Positions 13,113-21,833 are shown, counted from the first letter of the stretch. The stretch is 64,000 bases of DNA from Pseudomonadota bacterium (GCA_020161855.1 JAIUNJ010000006.1:1-64000), one strand, 5' to 3'. Notes: generated by a model not told the origin, from the letters alone. Program-made: numbers and translations.

Positions 13113-13685
13113 CTACTTCTTCTTTTTCTTGGCGGCCTTCTTCTTCACGGGCGCCTTTGCAGCCTTCTTGGCGGCAACCTTCTTCGCCGGCGACTTCTTC
13201 TTGGCAGCGGCTTTCTTAGCCACGGCTCGCGCGGGCGCCACCTTGTGCTGGGCAGCCAGCGTTGCAAATTTCTCGAAGAACTGAGTTGCCATCGATTGCG
13301 CCGTCGAGTCGATGAGGCGCGAGCCCAGCATGGCCAGCTTGCCACCGATCTGGGCATCGACATCGTAGGTCATGCGTGTGCCTTCAGGCACCTCTTCCAG
13401 CTGAATGCTGGCGCCACCGGTCGCGAAGCCGGCAAGCCCGCCTTCGCCCTTGCCCTCGATACGATAGGAATGCGGAGGCTTCAGGTCCTTCAGTTCAACA
13501 TTGCCGTTGAAACCGGCCTTCACAGGGCCGACCTTGGCCACCACGCGAGCCTTCATGGAGGTGGCAGAGGTCTTGGTGATGCTCTCGCAACCCGGAATAC
13601 ACTGCCGAAGGATCTCGGGATCGTTCAGCGCGGCCCACACGGTTTCGATCGGCGCCTTGATGACTTCTTCGCCATTCATCTTCAT
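13113..13685 (-). CDS. CoxG/SRPBCC-fold protein with a lysine-alanine-rich C-terminal tail
   Basis: Residues 1-145 match the CO-dehydrogenase subunit G (CoxG) branch of the SRPBCC fold: MNGEEVIKAPIETVWAALN, the GCESI turn, KARVVAKVGPVKAGFNGNVE and an amphipathic C-terminal helix. Residues from about 155 to 190 form a very basic tail made of Lys, Ala and a few Pro, resembling histone-H1-like tails. CoxG proteins are linked to membrane or lipid binding and molybdenum hydroxylase maturation, but no CO-dehydrogenase gene is nearby. ATG 13685 (MKMNGEE) is chosen because it begins the fold; two codons later is also possible. Function unassigned. Confidence 0.85.
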   Translation of the reverse strand: MKMNGEEVIKAPIETVWAALNDPEILRQCIPGCESITKTSATSMKARVVAKVGPVKAGFNGNVELKDLKPPHSYRIEGKGEGGLAGFATGGASIQLEEVPEGTRMTYDVDAQIGGKLAMLGSRLIDSTAQSMATQFFEKFATLAAQHKVAPARAVAKKAAAKKKSPAKKVAAKKAAKAPVKKKAAKKKKK

Positions 13686-13710
13686 GGATTTGTCCTCCCC
13701 CTGTCCGGCA

Positions 13711-14838
13711 TTATGCCGCGGCTTCGCCGCGCTGCCACTGTTCCTTCGTCGCACGCCGGAAATCCTCGAACCGGCCCTCGGCGATGGCGGCGCGGATCCC
13801 CTGCATGAGCGACTGATAATAGGCGATATTGGCCCATGAGAGGAGCATCATGCCAAGCATTTCTCCGGAGCGCATCAGGTGGTGGAGATAGGCCCGCGAA
13901 TATTGCGACAGGGCCGGGCAAGAATGCTCTTCGTCGAGCGGCCGCAGATCGCTCGCATGCTTGGCATTGCGCAGGTTGACCTTGCCGAACCTTGTGAAAG
14001 CCTGGCCGTGCCGGCCGGAGCGGGTGGGCATCACGCAATCGAACATGTCGACACCACGCGCTACCGCTTCCAGAATATCATCAGGGGTACCGACCCCCAT
14101 GAGATAGCGCGGCTTGTCTGCGGGGAGGCAAGGCACCGTGAAGTCGAGGGTCGACAACATAAGCTTCTGGCCTTCGCCGACCGCAAGCCCGCCCACGGCA
14201 TAGCCCTCGAAGCCGATGTCGACAAGGCCGGCAGCACTTTTCCGGCGCAGCGCCTCATTGGTGCCGCCCTGCACGATGCCGAAGTTTCCCCGCCCCGGCT
14301 GCGATCCGAAAGCGGCCCGCGAGCGCTCCGCCCAGCGGAGCGAGAGTTCCATGGCCTTGACGGCCTGCTTCTCCGTATGGGGAAACTCGATGCACTGGTC
14401 GAGTTGCATCTGGATATCTGATCCCAGCAGGCGCTGGATCTCCATGGCCCGTTCGGGCGAGAGTTCATACTTCCGCCCGTCAATGTGGGACTGGAAGGTA
14501 GCGCCCTCCTCCCTGATCTTCCTGATCTTGGACAGCGACATGATCTGAAAGCCGCCACTGTCTGTCAGGATCGGGCCATCCCATCTGATCAGGCTGTGGA
14601 GGCCACCGAGCTTCGCCACCTGCTCTGCACCGGGGCGCAACATGAGGTGGTAGGTATTGCCCAGGATGATGTCGGCACCGGTTTCCTTGACCTGATCGAG
14701 ATAGAGGCCCTTGACGGTGCCTACCGTGCCAACGGGCATGAAAGCCGGTGTGCGGATGTCGCCCCGTCCGGTGTGCACAGTGCCAAGCCGTGCCGGGCCA
14801 TCGGTCCCGTGCAGTGTGAATCCAAATGCGCGTGTCAT
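13711..14838 (-). CDS. tgt: tRNA-guanine transglycosylase Tgt, with an altered zinc site
   Basis: Tgt exchanges guanine-34 for preQ1 in tRNAs for Tyr, His, Asn and Asp. The 375-residue product shows [10 protein letters not shown] with the general acid/base Asp, the [20 protein letters not shown] stretch with the nucleophile Asp, and the YSRAYLHHL helix. In the C-terminal zinc motif, where E. coli has CxCxxC and a later His, this protein has H-S-C-P-A-L and Ala, so only one of the four usual ligands remains. It overlaps queA by four bases (ATGA), which fixes the start at 14838. Catalytic residues look intact. Confidence 0.95.
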   Translation of the reverse strand: MTRAFGFTLHGTDGPARLGTVHTGRGDIRTPAFMPVGTVGTVKGLYLDQVKETGADIILGNTYHLMLRPGAEQVAKLGGLHSLIRWDGPILTDSGGFQIMSLSKIRKIREEGATFQSHIDGRKYELSPERAMEIQRLLGSDIQMQLDQCIEFPHTEKQAVKAMELSLRWAERSRAAFGSQPGRGNFGIVQGGTNEALRRKSAAGLVDIGFEGYAVGGLAVGEGQKLMLSTLDFTVPCLPADKPRYLMGVGTPDDILEAVARGVDMFDCVMPTRSGRHGQAFTRFGKVNLRNAKHASDLRPLDEEHSCPALSQYSRAYLHHLMRSGEMLGMMLLSWANIAYYQSLMQGIRAAIAEGRFEDFRRATKEQWQRGEAAA

Positions 14839-15866
14839 GCCTGCGGCCATAGCAGGCTGGCGTCACCGTAGGAATAGAACCGATAGCCTTGGTCGATGGC
14901 ATGGGCATAGGCCGCCTTCATGCGAGCGGTTCCCGCAAAGGCACAAACCAGCATGAAAAGCGTGGATTTCGGCAGATGGAAATTGGTGATCAGGCCATCA
15001 ACGGCCCGGAACGCATAACCCGGTGTGATGAATATGTCCGTCGCGCCTGCAAAGGGCTGCAGGCCTGAGGCCTCAAGGAGGCGCAGCGAAGTTGTACCCA
15101 CGGCAATGATCCGCCTGCCATCCGCCCGGGCCACTGCCAGGCGACCCGCAACATCGGCCGGAACCTCGCCCCATTCCGCATGCATCTTGTGGTCGCGCGT
15201 ATCCTCGGCCTTCACCGGCAGGAAGGTTCCCGCCCCCACATGAAGTGTCACGTATTCCTGCTGAATCCCCTTGGCCAATAGCCTGGCCATGAGCTCAGGC
15301 GTGAAATGCAGCCCGGCTGTGGGTGCTGCGACAGCGCCGGCGTGTTCTGCAAAGATCGTCTGATAGTCGGATTTGTCCTGTTCGTCCTGCTGGCGCTTCC
15401 CGGCGATGTAAGGCGGAAGAGGCATGCGGCCAGCCTGGGCAAGCGCAGCATCGAACGCAGCACCAGCGATGCCGAAGGCGAGCGTGATTTCCCCGGCCTC
15501 ACCCTTGGCTTCCACCGTAGCCGATAGTCCCCCGGTGAAGACAACACTGTCGCCCTCCTCCAGCTTCTTTGCCGGCTTTGCAAATGCCAGCCACCGCACG
15601 GCATCGAGACGCTGATGCAAAAGGACTTCAATCCTCGGAGAGGTGCCGAGCCTGCCCTGGCGATGGCCGCTCAAGGCCGCCGGTATCACCCGGGTGTTGT
15701 TGAAGACGAGGACATCGCCCGCCCGGAATTCGTCTGGCAGGCTGGCTATGGTCCGGTCATGCAAGCCATCTCCCGCAACCAGAAGCCGCGCCGACTCGCG
15801 CGGAACGGCGGGGCGCAATGCAATACGCTCCTGCGGCAACTCGAAATCAAAGTCTGAAACGCGCAA
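14835..15866 (-). CDS. queA: S-adenosylmethionine:tRNA ribosyltransferase-isomerase QueA
   Basis: QueA moves the ribosyl group of SAM onto preQ1 in tRNA and isomerises it to epoxyqueuosine, the step after Tgt. The 343-residue protein starts with the family's [16 protein letters not shown] and has [30 protein letters not shown] and [12 protein letters not shown]. It forms a queA-tgt pair with a 4-base overlap on the minus strand, just downstream of tRNA-Gly and tRNA-Tyr; tRNA-Tyr is itself a queuosine substrate. Identification is firm. Confidence 0.98.
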   Translation of the reverse strand: MRVSDFDFELPQERIALRPAVPRESARLLVAGDGLHDRTIASLPDEFRAGDVLVFNNTRVIPAALSGHRQGRLGTSPRIEVLLHQRLDAVRWLAFAKPAKKLEEGDSVVFTGGLSATVEAKGEAGEITLAFGIAGAAFDAALAQAGRMPLPPYIAGKRQQDEQDKSDYQTIFAEHAGAVAAPTAGLHFTPELMARLLAKGIQQEYVTLHVGAGTFLPVKAEDTRDHKMHAEWGEVPADVAGRLAVARADGRRIIAVGTTSLRLLEASGLQPFAGATDIFITPGYAFRAVDGLITNFHLPKSTLFMLVCAFAGTARMKAAYAHAIDQGYRFYSYGDASLLWPQA

Positions 15867-15897
15867 CGAATCCGGCCCGGGCTGAAGACATAGGGGT

Positions 15898-15971
15898 TGG
15901 AGCGGGTGAAGGGAATCGAACCCTCGTATTCAGCTTGGAAGGCTGCTGCTCTACCATTGAGCTACACCCGC
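15898..15971 (-). tRNA. tRNA-Gly (anticodon TCC)
   Basis: The minus strand folds into a full cloverleaf. The acceptor stem is GCGGGTG with CACCCGC, the T-loop is GGTTCGATTCC, and the anticodon loop is CTTCCAA, giving TCC (Gly, GGA/GGG codons). The discriminator T and CCA end are encoded (15901-15898). It lies about 40 bases downstream of tRNA-Tyr, and both are probably one transcript. Confidence 0.96.
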
Positions 15972-16014
15972 GGCACCTTGACCAAATCTGGCATTACCGG
16001 TTCTACCACCGCAA

Positions 16015-16100
16015 TGGTGGGAGAGGAAGGACTCGAACCTTCGAAGCCGTAAAGCAGCGGATTTACAGTCCGCCCCCTTTGCCACTCGGGACACTCTCCC
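16015..16100 (-). tRNA. tRNA-Tyr (anticodon GTA)
   Basis: This is a class II tRNA of 86 bases including an encoded CCA. The acceptor stem is GGGAGAG with CTCTCCC, the anticodon loop is CTGTAAA (GTA) and the variable arm is long. It precedes tRNA-Gly in the same direction and has a strong promoter candidate about 60 bases upstream. Its product is a substrate for the neighbouring tgt/queA pathway. Confidence 0.96.
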
Positions 16101-16125
16101 AAACCGGTAGGCCAATAACGAACGA

Positions 16126-16145
16126 GGCTCGCGTCACCGCGAGCC
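16126..16145 (-). other. Perfect hairpin in the tRNA-Tyr leader
   Basis: Between the promoter candidate and tRNA-Tyr the transcript can form an 8-bp perfect GC-rich stem (GGCTCGCG with CGCGAGCC) closed by the tetraloop GTGA, a GNRA-type loop in RNA. There is no T tail, so it does not look like a terminator. It may be a processing or stability element of the tRNA precursor. Confidence 0.45.
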
Positions 16146-16157
16146 CGTCGCGGGCGC

Positions 16158-16186
16158 TGTATGCAACCGGTGCCCAAGCCTGTCAA
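16158..16186 (-). promoter_or_regulatory. Sigma-70-type promoter for tRNA-Tyr and tRNA-Gly
   Basis: On the minus strand a perfect -35 TTGACA (16186-16181) is followed after 17 bases by CATACA (16163-16158) as -10. A GC-rich discriminator (GCGCCCGCG) comes next, typical of stringently controlled stable-RNA promoters. The tRNA-Tyr 5' end lies 58 bases downstream of the -10. Confidence 0.6.
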
Positions 16187-16278
16187 GCGCGGCGGATTGC
16201 GGTTGCAAACGCCTGCCAGTTGCCATCAACGGCATGGACGGGGCATATGGCACGGGCCAACTGATTTGGGTGCTTGCT

Positions 16279-17445
16279 TTGAAAATCTGTGTCGCCGGGC
16301 TGGGCTATGTGGGCCTCTCGAATGGCGTTCTGCTGGCGCAGAACCATGATGTCGTGGGCCTCGATATCAATGCGGCCCGCGTCGCCATGGTCAATGCCCG
16401 GAAGTCGCCGATCGCCGATCCCGAGATCGAACATTTCCTGGCCCACGAAAGAATCTCTTTCCGGGCAACAACCGATGCCGACGACGCAATCGATGGCGCG
16501 GAAGTCGTCATCGTCGCCACGCCGACCGACTATGATCCGGCTACCAACAGCTTCAATACCCGCTCGCTGGAAACCGTGGTGACGCAGGTGCTCGACAGCA
16601 ACGACAAGGCGCTGATCGTCATCAAATCCACGGTGCCCGTCGGTTACACGGAAAGGCTGCGCAAGGCCTTCGAGACCGACAGGATCATCTTCTCGCCGGA
16701 GTTCCTGCGTGAGGGCAAGGCGCTCCATGACAATCTCTACCCTTCCCGTATCATCGTGGGCGACCAGGGAGAAAACGGTCAGCGCATCGCCGGACTGCTC
16801 AAGCAAGGCGCGCGCAAGGCGGATATCTCCGTGCTGCTCACCGGCTCAACCGAAGCCGAGGCAATCAAGCTTTTCGCCAACACCTATCTCGCCATGCGGG
16901 TGTCTTTCTTCAACGAGCTGGACAGTTTCGCCCTCACCCATGGGCTCGAAGCCCGGCAGATCGTCGAAGGTGTCAGTCTCGATCCGCGCGTCGGCAACTA
17001 CTACAACAACCCCTCCTTCGGCTATGGCGGCTATTGCCTGCCCAAGGACACGAAGCAGCTGCTGTCGAACTATCGCGATGTGCCGCAGAACCTCATCCGG
17101 GCCATCGTTGAATCGAACGAAACCCGCATGGATTTCATCGCCGAGGACATCATGCGGCGCAAGCCGAAGGTTGTCGGCATCTACCGGCTGGTGATGAAGG
17201 AAGGTTCCGACAACTTCAAAGAATCAAGCGTGCTGGGGGTGATCAACCGCATCCAGAAGAAAGGCGCTCAGGTCATCGTCTTTGAGCCTGCAATTTCCGA
17301 AAACCACTACCTAGGCATCGAGGTGACCCGCGACATTGCGGAGTTCAAGCGCAGGTCGGAGATTGTGATCAGCAACCGGCAGGCCCCCGACCTGCAGGAT
17401 GGCAGTGTTGAAATCTACACGCGCGATATCTTCCGGGAGAATTAA
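16279..17445 (+). CDS. ugd: UDP-glucose 6-dehydrogenase, short enterobacterial type
   Basis: Ugd oxidises UDP-glucose to UDP-glucuronate using two NAD+. With a TTG start at 16279 the product is 388 residues, equal to E. coli Ugd, and begins at the Rossmann motif (LKICVAGLGYVGLSNG). Conserved blocks are IKSTVPVGYT, FSPEFLREGKALHDN, EAEAIKLFANTYLAMRV and GYGGYCLPKDTKQLL with the catalytic Cys. GTG 16270 and ATG 16234 are in-frame alternatives; TTG is favoured by GGG eight bases upstream and by length. It resembles the enterobacterial short form more than typical longer rhizobial enzymes. It heads the polysaccharide block on the opposite strand from its neighbours. Confidence 0.93.
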   Translation: MKICVAGLGYVGLSNGVLLAQNHDVVGLDINAARVAMVNARKSPIADPEIEHFLAHERISFRATTDADDAIDGAEVVIVATPTDYDPATNSFNTRSLETVVTQVLDSNDKALIVIKSTVPVGYTERLRKAFETDRIIFSPEFLREGKALHDNLYPSRIIVGDQGENGQRIAGLLKQGARKADISVLLTGSTEAEAIKLFANTYLAMRVSFFNELDSFALTHGLEARQIVEGVSLDPRVGNYYNNPSFGYGGYCLPKDTKQLLSNYRDVPQNLIRAIVESNETRMDFIAEDIMRRKPKVVGIYRLVMKEGSDNFKESSVLGVINRIQKKGAQVIVFEPAISENHYLGIEVTRDIAEFKRRSEIVISNRQAPDLQDGSVEIYTRDIFREN

Positions 17446-17464
17446 GACGCCTGCCCGCCCTGGC

Positions 17465-18379
17465 CTACCTGTTAGCCGCCTCTCCATTCGGCAGGGTCAG
17501 CGCAACAAGATAGAACAGAATGTCGCCGAGCGTGGTGACAATGCGGCAAGCCAGAATGACTACAAGCAAGGTGGCTTCTGGATAACGGCCTGCAAGCAGA
17601 TAGAGCAGGACGACTTCCCTGATGCCGAGTCCGGCTGGCGAACCAGGCACCACAAAACCAGCCAACCACGCAAGAACATAGGCAACGCCAGCCAGGCCCA
17701 ATGCGCCATAGCCGGAGTTACCCATTCCCCCGGCGTCCAACTGCTGAAGTCCTGCCACGAACAAGGATCCTGCGACGACATGAAAGGCCGCATGCATCAA
17801 CAACGCTCTGGCCATCAGCGGGCGCACAAGCCGGCTGGCAGCACCATATCCGGCGAGAAAAGTTGCCGTTGCAGCAAGTGCACAAAGCCAGAGATGGTCG
17901 CTTGACCATAGCAGAGCCGGCAGGAACCAGCCCAAAGTAGCTGCTGCAAAGGCAAGCGAAAGTAGTTCCGAGAACGTCGACTTAATCAGCAGCCCGCCCG
18001 AAAGACCGTCCTGTACACCGATCGAATAGCGGGAAACGTATTGAAACACGTTTCCCGGGATGTACTTTGCAATCTGGGAAACGCCGTAGACCTTCGCCGA
18101 CCACAATCGAGTTTGCTCAAAACCCAATGCAAAAAGTTGGTTGTGCCACGCGAGTGCGAGTAGAAGATTCGCAAAGGCATAGATTATCGTTGCCGAGGCG
18201 ATGAAGGGCCACAATGACAACAGTTGGATGGTGTCATTGACAGATTGCCATTGGCTAGCCAATCGCCAGCTGACAAACGCAATACCAATGATCGCGAAGA
18301 GATTGCCCAGTATCCGTGCACATCTCTTCCAATTCAGTCTGTGTTTCACGGGCGCGCGCGACAAAGCACCATTGTCCAT
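17465..18379 (-). CDS. YbhN/LPG-synthase-TM-like polytopic membrane protein
   Basis: A 304-residue protein with about seven or eight transmembrane helices, related to the membrane half of lysylphosphatidylglycerol synthase (YbhN/AglD-like, UPF0104). Typical motifs are QIAKYIPGNVFQYVSRY in the middle and FVVPGSPAGLGIREVVLLYL near the C-terminus. Members often sit in glycan loci and are suspected lipid or glycolipid flippases, which is not proven. Its start overlaps the end of the methyltransferase gene by 34 bases, so the two form one unit. The cluster has no Wzx or ABC exporter in view, so this is one of the few candidates for moving a lipid-linked product. Confidence 0.8.
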   Translation of the reverse strand: MDNGALSRAPVKHRLNWKRCARILGNLFAIIGIAFVSWRLASQWQSVNDTIQLLSLWPFIASATIIYAFANLLLALAWHNQLFALGFEQTRLWSAKVYGVSQIAKYIPGNVFQYVSRYSIGVQDGLSGGLLIKSTFSELLSLAFAAATLGWFLPALLWSSDHLWLCALAATATFLAGYGAASRLVRPLMARALLMHAAFHVVAGSLFVAGLQQLDAGGMGNSGYGALGLAGVAYVLAWLAGFVVPGSPAGLGIREVVLLYLLAGRYPEATLLVVILACRIVTTLGDILFYLVALTLPNGEAANR

Positions 18380-18996
18380 GGCAGAGGCGTTCGAACCTCA
18401 ACTATTTCAAAGTGTTCAGCAAGCAAACCATGGATTCCACTGCGCGACCAGTGCTGAAGATGGCCCGGCGTGTTTCCCAGAGCCCTCCAGTACTTGCCCC
18501 GAGCCATGTTGAGAATCCGCCAGATTGGCTCGCGAGGCACGCTCACGATCAGGTTGCGCTTCACCAGTCGCTTCAGCACTTGTACTGCCAAGCCCGGATG
18601 CTCAAGATGTTCAAGCACCTCGCAACAAACGACGAGATCTGCCCCATCCATATCGGGGGTCAAATCATATATGCTCCGCTGACTGAAGATTTCATCATCG
18701 ACATTTAACTGCCGGGCGTTAGCCTTAGCAATTCCCACTACGGTTTCCGAGAAGTCAGAGCCTCTCGCCTGCCGCCCTTCCCTCGTCCAGCGAAGAACCC
18801 AGTATCCTTCACCGCAGCCGACCTCATGAATGTCAGCAGGAGCTGCTAACTGCACCAGCGCCTGCAAGTCGTCGTGAAACCCCTGCATCAATCTTTTGAC
18901 GATCGGGTTGCGAGAACCATACTTATCGAAGTAGTTGCCGACCACGATGTTTTGTTCGGTCGCACCACCGGCCATACGTATGTCATTCATAAACAT
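18346..18996 (-). CDS. Class I SAM-dependent methyltransferase
   Basis: A 216-residue methyltransferase of the Methyltransf_11/23 kind. Motif I is HEVGCGEGYWVLRW (about 58-71). An acidic motif II follows (RGSDFSETV), and the post-motif block reads DLVVCCEVLEHLEHP. The C-terminal part NTPGHLQHWSRSG is typical of methyltransferases in polysaccharide loci. The substrate is probably a sugar or lipid-linked glycan, by context. ATG 18996 is chosen, though Met-3 (MNDIRM) is an equal alternative. It overlaps the YbhN-like gene downstream. Confidence 0.85.
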   Translation of the reverse strand: MFMNDIRMAGGATEQNIVVGNYFDKYGSRNPIVKRLMQGFHDDLQALVQLAAPADIHEVGCGEGYWVLRWTREGRQARGSDFSETVVGIAKANARQLNVDDEIFSQRSIYDLTPDMDGADLVVCCEVLEHLEHPGLAVQVLKRLVKRNLIVSVPREPIWRILNMARGKYWRALGNTPGHLQHWSRSGIHGLLAEHFEIVEVRTPLPWTMVLCRARP

Positions 18997-19028
18997 GCAC
19001 TCGCAATCTGCACAGGACCCTTCGCACC

Positions 19029-19553
19029 TTAACCAGGGAAGCGGACTCCTGATACGTCAACGCACATGAGACCATCTCGCATAAGCTCATCACGCGAAAC
19101 CAAACGCTCGGGTAAGTCGGCTGGATATCTACCCAGATCAACGTTGGCTCCGCGAATGTCGGCAACGTCAGAACCACCTCCAGTAGTTGGCTCGAGACGA
19201 GCCCAAGGAACCTACACCCATTGACCATACACTCGCGCAGTCAACTCTGGCTTCCCCGAAAGACTAACCCAATGAACCGGAGACGACAGCGCCACCAGCC
19301 CCGTAACTCCCATTGCGGCTGTACACCCATGTGTCAAGTTGAACGACGCTCGATAGCTATTCGAGATCACCTTGCGGCCGACACAATCACCTCCGACAAC
19401 ATGCAAGCGGGCCTCGGAAATAGCACTTGTCGTAGCAGACATCTCGCTGGAGTCCGAAACTGACACAGCGTGATGCCCAGCAAGCACCACTTCTTCGAAA
19501 TCCACCTCGCCAGACGGAGCATGCCAAGATTCACCGTATAGAAACCAAACAAG
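19029..19553 (-). pseudogene. Decayed coding sequence of unknown family with an in-frame TAG
   Basis: One minus-strand frame reads protein-like from 19553 to a TAA at 19031-19029, broken only by a TAG at 19214-19212. Before the stop it contains HAPSGEVDFEEVVLAGHHAV and GVTGLVALSSPVHWVSLSG; after it come GGGSDVADIRGANVDLGRY and DGLMCVDVSGVRFPG. Upstream the frame is lost, but a second frame (from about 19606, ELIGRNLSILFDWLL) could be its N-terminal remnant. I do not recognise the family. It fills most of the 600-base gap between the methyltransferase and the GT-C gene, where no intact gene is visible. It could alternatively be stop-codon readthrough or sequencing error. Confidence 0.45.
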
Positions 19554-19611
19554 CTAAGAAGCCAATCGAACAGAATGCTCAGGTTACGGCCGATCAGCTC
19601 CTGCACTCGTT

Positions 19612-21090
19612 CTAAAAGGTATCAATGGCATTATATATTGGGAGAGAAAACCTGACCCAATAGACTGAATCAAATGCAATAAACAACACCAACAACAACA
19701 TGAATATATACTTCGAATATCTTATGCTTGAAATTTCACTGACAAGAGCAACAAGAAACACAGGCGCGATCATGTATACGTACCGGCCATGAAGCGCCCC
19801 GGAACGCCCGCGGTCCAAATAAATACTATAAAAGGCCTGCATTACGAGTATGAGTGAACACATCATCGCTGAAAAAGCGAGAATAGAGAACTCAAGCGAC
19901 GGGCTGTTTTCGGGGATCAGCTTGTACGCTCTGATCATCGCACTAACGCACAAAAACGAAATCAGAGCTACAATTAGACTTGAAAGAATTGTCTGATGCG
20001 AAACGTAGAGGCCCAGAAACAAGGAAACTGCCCCGCAGCACGCAAAGCTACCAAGGGTTAGAGGAACATTCCCGGCAGCGTGCCAACGTTTTCCAGATAG
20101 CATCCCCCAAGCCGCGCTTCCAAGAAGGGCAATAATCGATGCCATATAGAAGAACAACAGCCTTCCAGAAGGGAAACTCGTAACTGCGGAAACAGACTGA
20201 TCTCTGACGACCCAGATGAATCCTGAGAAAGTGGAGACCACAGTCTCTATGACCGGCACCTCTCTCAAAAATTTTGCAAAAGAGACTTTATCTGCAGAAA
20301 GCACGTTTTGATCGCGATAAGGAACCAGAAGCAGCCCATGCTGAAGCGCCATGTAGCCATGCCAGCCGACCACCGGCACCCAAAGCAAGAACACCGCAAG
20401 ACAGTACTTGTAGTCGAGACGGCCCTTCAAGGCATTTGCTGCCCCGAAGTACAAGGTGAATCCCAGCAGAAGCGGCACGCCAGTAGATTTCGACAGCGAC
20501 ATCAGGGAGAACATCAACAACGTCAATAGCTGAAAGCGCTTTTGGCGGCTGTAGAGAGCACGGATAAAAAAGTAGGCTGCACAAGCGCCAAGTGCAAAGA
20601 TGAGCACATCATGGTTTGCTATTCCTGCGGTCGTAGCAAACATTGGAGTGAATGCCGGCACGGCCATGGCAAACATTGACGCGTTGAGTGATCCAGTGAG
20701 CTGCAGAGTGGCGCTGTAGATAAAAGCCAGAGCTACAACGGCAATAATAGCGCTGAGGCTTCGGATCCAACGAAGCTTTGCCTCGACCGTGAGATCCAAC
20801 TGATCAAGCAAAAATGAAAGTGGCGCCGCAGCCGCATGATAGAGAGGCGGATGCGTGAGAATCCAATTGCTGGACTGATTTTCATTCTTCCATGCACTTT
20901 TCACCGCCTCAACATCCATGTCAGCCTTGCCGAGGACAGGAAATTCGCCCTTTCCAAGATCGGAGATATAGCTGTAGTGGCCAATCTCATCTGGTCCTGA
21001 CCAAGGTGGTATTATCAGCAGCCCGAGCACAAGGAATTTCACGAAGGCGAAGGCCAGGAAAAACCGATAGAGATGAGGACTGAGCGTCAT
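19612..21090 (-). CDS. Polytopic GT-C/DUF2142-like membrane glycosyltransferase
   Basis: A 492-residue membrane protein with about eleven to thirteen helices. Just after helix 1 it has PPWSGPDEIGHYSYI, which corresponds to the acidic DExxH loop used by GT-C and DUF2142 proteins to handle polyprenyl-linked sugars. The motif THPPLYHA follows before helix 2. These features suggest a polyprenyl-phosphate-sugar-dependent transferase modifying the glycan on the periplasmic side. The donor is unknown. ATG 21090 overlaps the upstream gene's stop by four bases, which fixes the start. A/T content is visibly higher than in the flanking core genes. Confidence 0.75.
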   Translation of the reverse strand: MTLSPHLYRFFLAFAFVKFLVLGLLIIPPWSGPDEIGHYSYISDLGKGEFPVLGKADMDVEAVKSAWKNENQSSNWILTHPPLYHAAAAPLSFLLDQLDLTVEAKLRWIRSLSAIIAVVALAFIYSATLQLTGSLNASMFAMAVPAFTPMFATTAGIANHDVLIFALGACAAYFFIRALYSRQKRFQLLTLLMFSLMSLSKSTGVPLLLGFTLYFGAANALKGRLDYKYCLAVFLLWVPVVGWHGYMALQHGLLLVPYRDQNVLSADKVSFAKFLREVPVIETVVSTFSGFIWVVRDQSVSAVTSFPSGRLLFFYMASIIALLGSAAWGMLSGKRWHAAGNVPLTLGSFACCGAVSLFLGLYVSHQTILSSLIVALISFLCVSAMIRAYKLIPENSPSLEFSILAFSAMMCSLILVMQAFYSIYLDRGRSGALHGRYVYMIAPVFLVALVSEISSIRYSKYIFMLLLVLFIAFDSVYWVRFSLPIYNAIDTF

Positions 21091-21710
21091 CTGCGTGTGC
21101 CCTGCATTACAGCAATGCCAGCGACGAACGCACTGGAGATGCACGCAAAAGCAAGCAAGAAGGCCCCGAGGCGCGACTTGAAATATAGTACCGAGGGAGG
21201 CTGCGCGTATGACCAAATTCTCAGTTGCATTGAAGTCTGACCATCAAGCTCCAGCGACGCCCCAAGGCTCGTGTCTTTGGTCAGCCAGACTGACGGTGCC
21301 TTCGATTTGTCTTTCTCAATCCCGGAGATAGCAAACACGACACTCTCACTCCGACCTGGATCTGCACAGATCTCGTTGTAAGCGTTGTCAATCATCGTGC
21401 CCGGCGGTATCACAGTCTCGGCAATAACTTTTCCATCGGCCAGCAAGCTCAGAGCAACGCTGCCCGTCGCCTGTCCGCGATATGTCCCGATAGGTACGGC
21501 GACACAAACTCTTCCACCGGTGTGGTCCTTGAGCCCAATGACCTGGGAAATCTTCATTCCCTGGACAAGTCGTGAAGAAGGTTGGCGTTCGACGGAACGC
21601 AGATTCACCAGCTCAGGTATGACGGGCAGAGCAAAGAAAATCCACGCAGGAATTGCTACAGCTGTCGCAATGCAAAATAGTCTCGACACCATCATGCGAT
21701 CCATCTGCAT
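21087..21710 (-). CDS. Bitopic membrane protein of unknown function
   Basis: The 207-residue product has a transmembrane helix near each end (about residues 8-30 and 180-202) and a soluble middle of about 145 residues, probably periplasmic and beta-rich (GGRVCVAVPIGTY, GSVALSLLADGKVIAETVIP). I do not recognise a family. It overlaps the GT-C gene by four bases, so the two are co-translated and likely act together, perhaps as an accessory subunit. The open frame begins with three possible Met codons (1, 3 and 6-7 region); the first is used here. Confidence 0.7.
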   Translation of the reverse strand: MQMDRMMVSRLFCIATAVAIPAWIFFALPVIPELVNLRSVERQPSSRLVQGMKISQVIGLKDHTGGRVCVAVPIGTYRGQATGSVALSLLADGKVIAETVIPPGTMIDNAYNEICADPGRSESVVFAISGIEKDKSKAPSVWLTKDTSLGASLELDGQTSMQLRIWSYAQPPSVLYFKSRLGAFLLAFACISSAFVAGIAVMQGTRR

Positions 21711-21833
21711 TCAGATTGCGCCCCTTTGCTATATCTAAGTTAACTTCGCTACTGAAACTCCCCAGAGAACGATCAGCTCATCGTTCAACCACACCATTGA
21801 CTCTCTCCTGGCACCGACTGCCCATCGTTCGCA

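Noticed and set aside
15818-16264. Plus-strand open frame containing [19 protein letters not shown]
   Set aside because: This is the antisense of tRNA-Gly and tRNA-Tyr; the phrase is a typical spurious tRNA translation.
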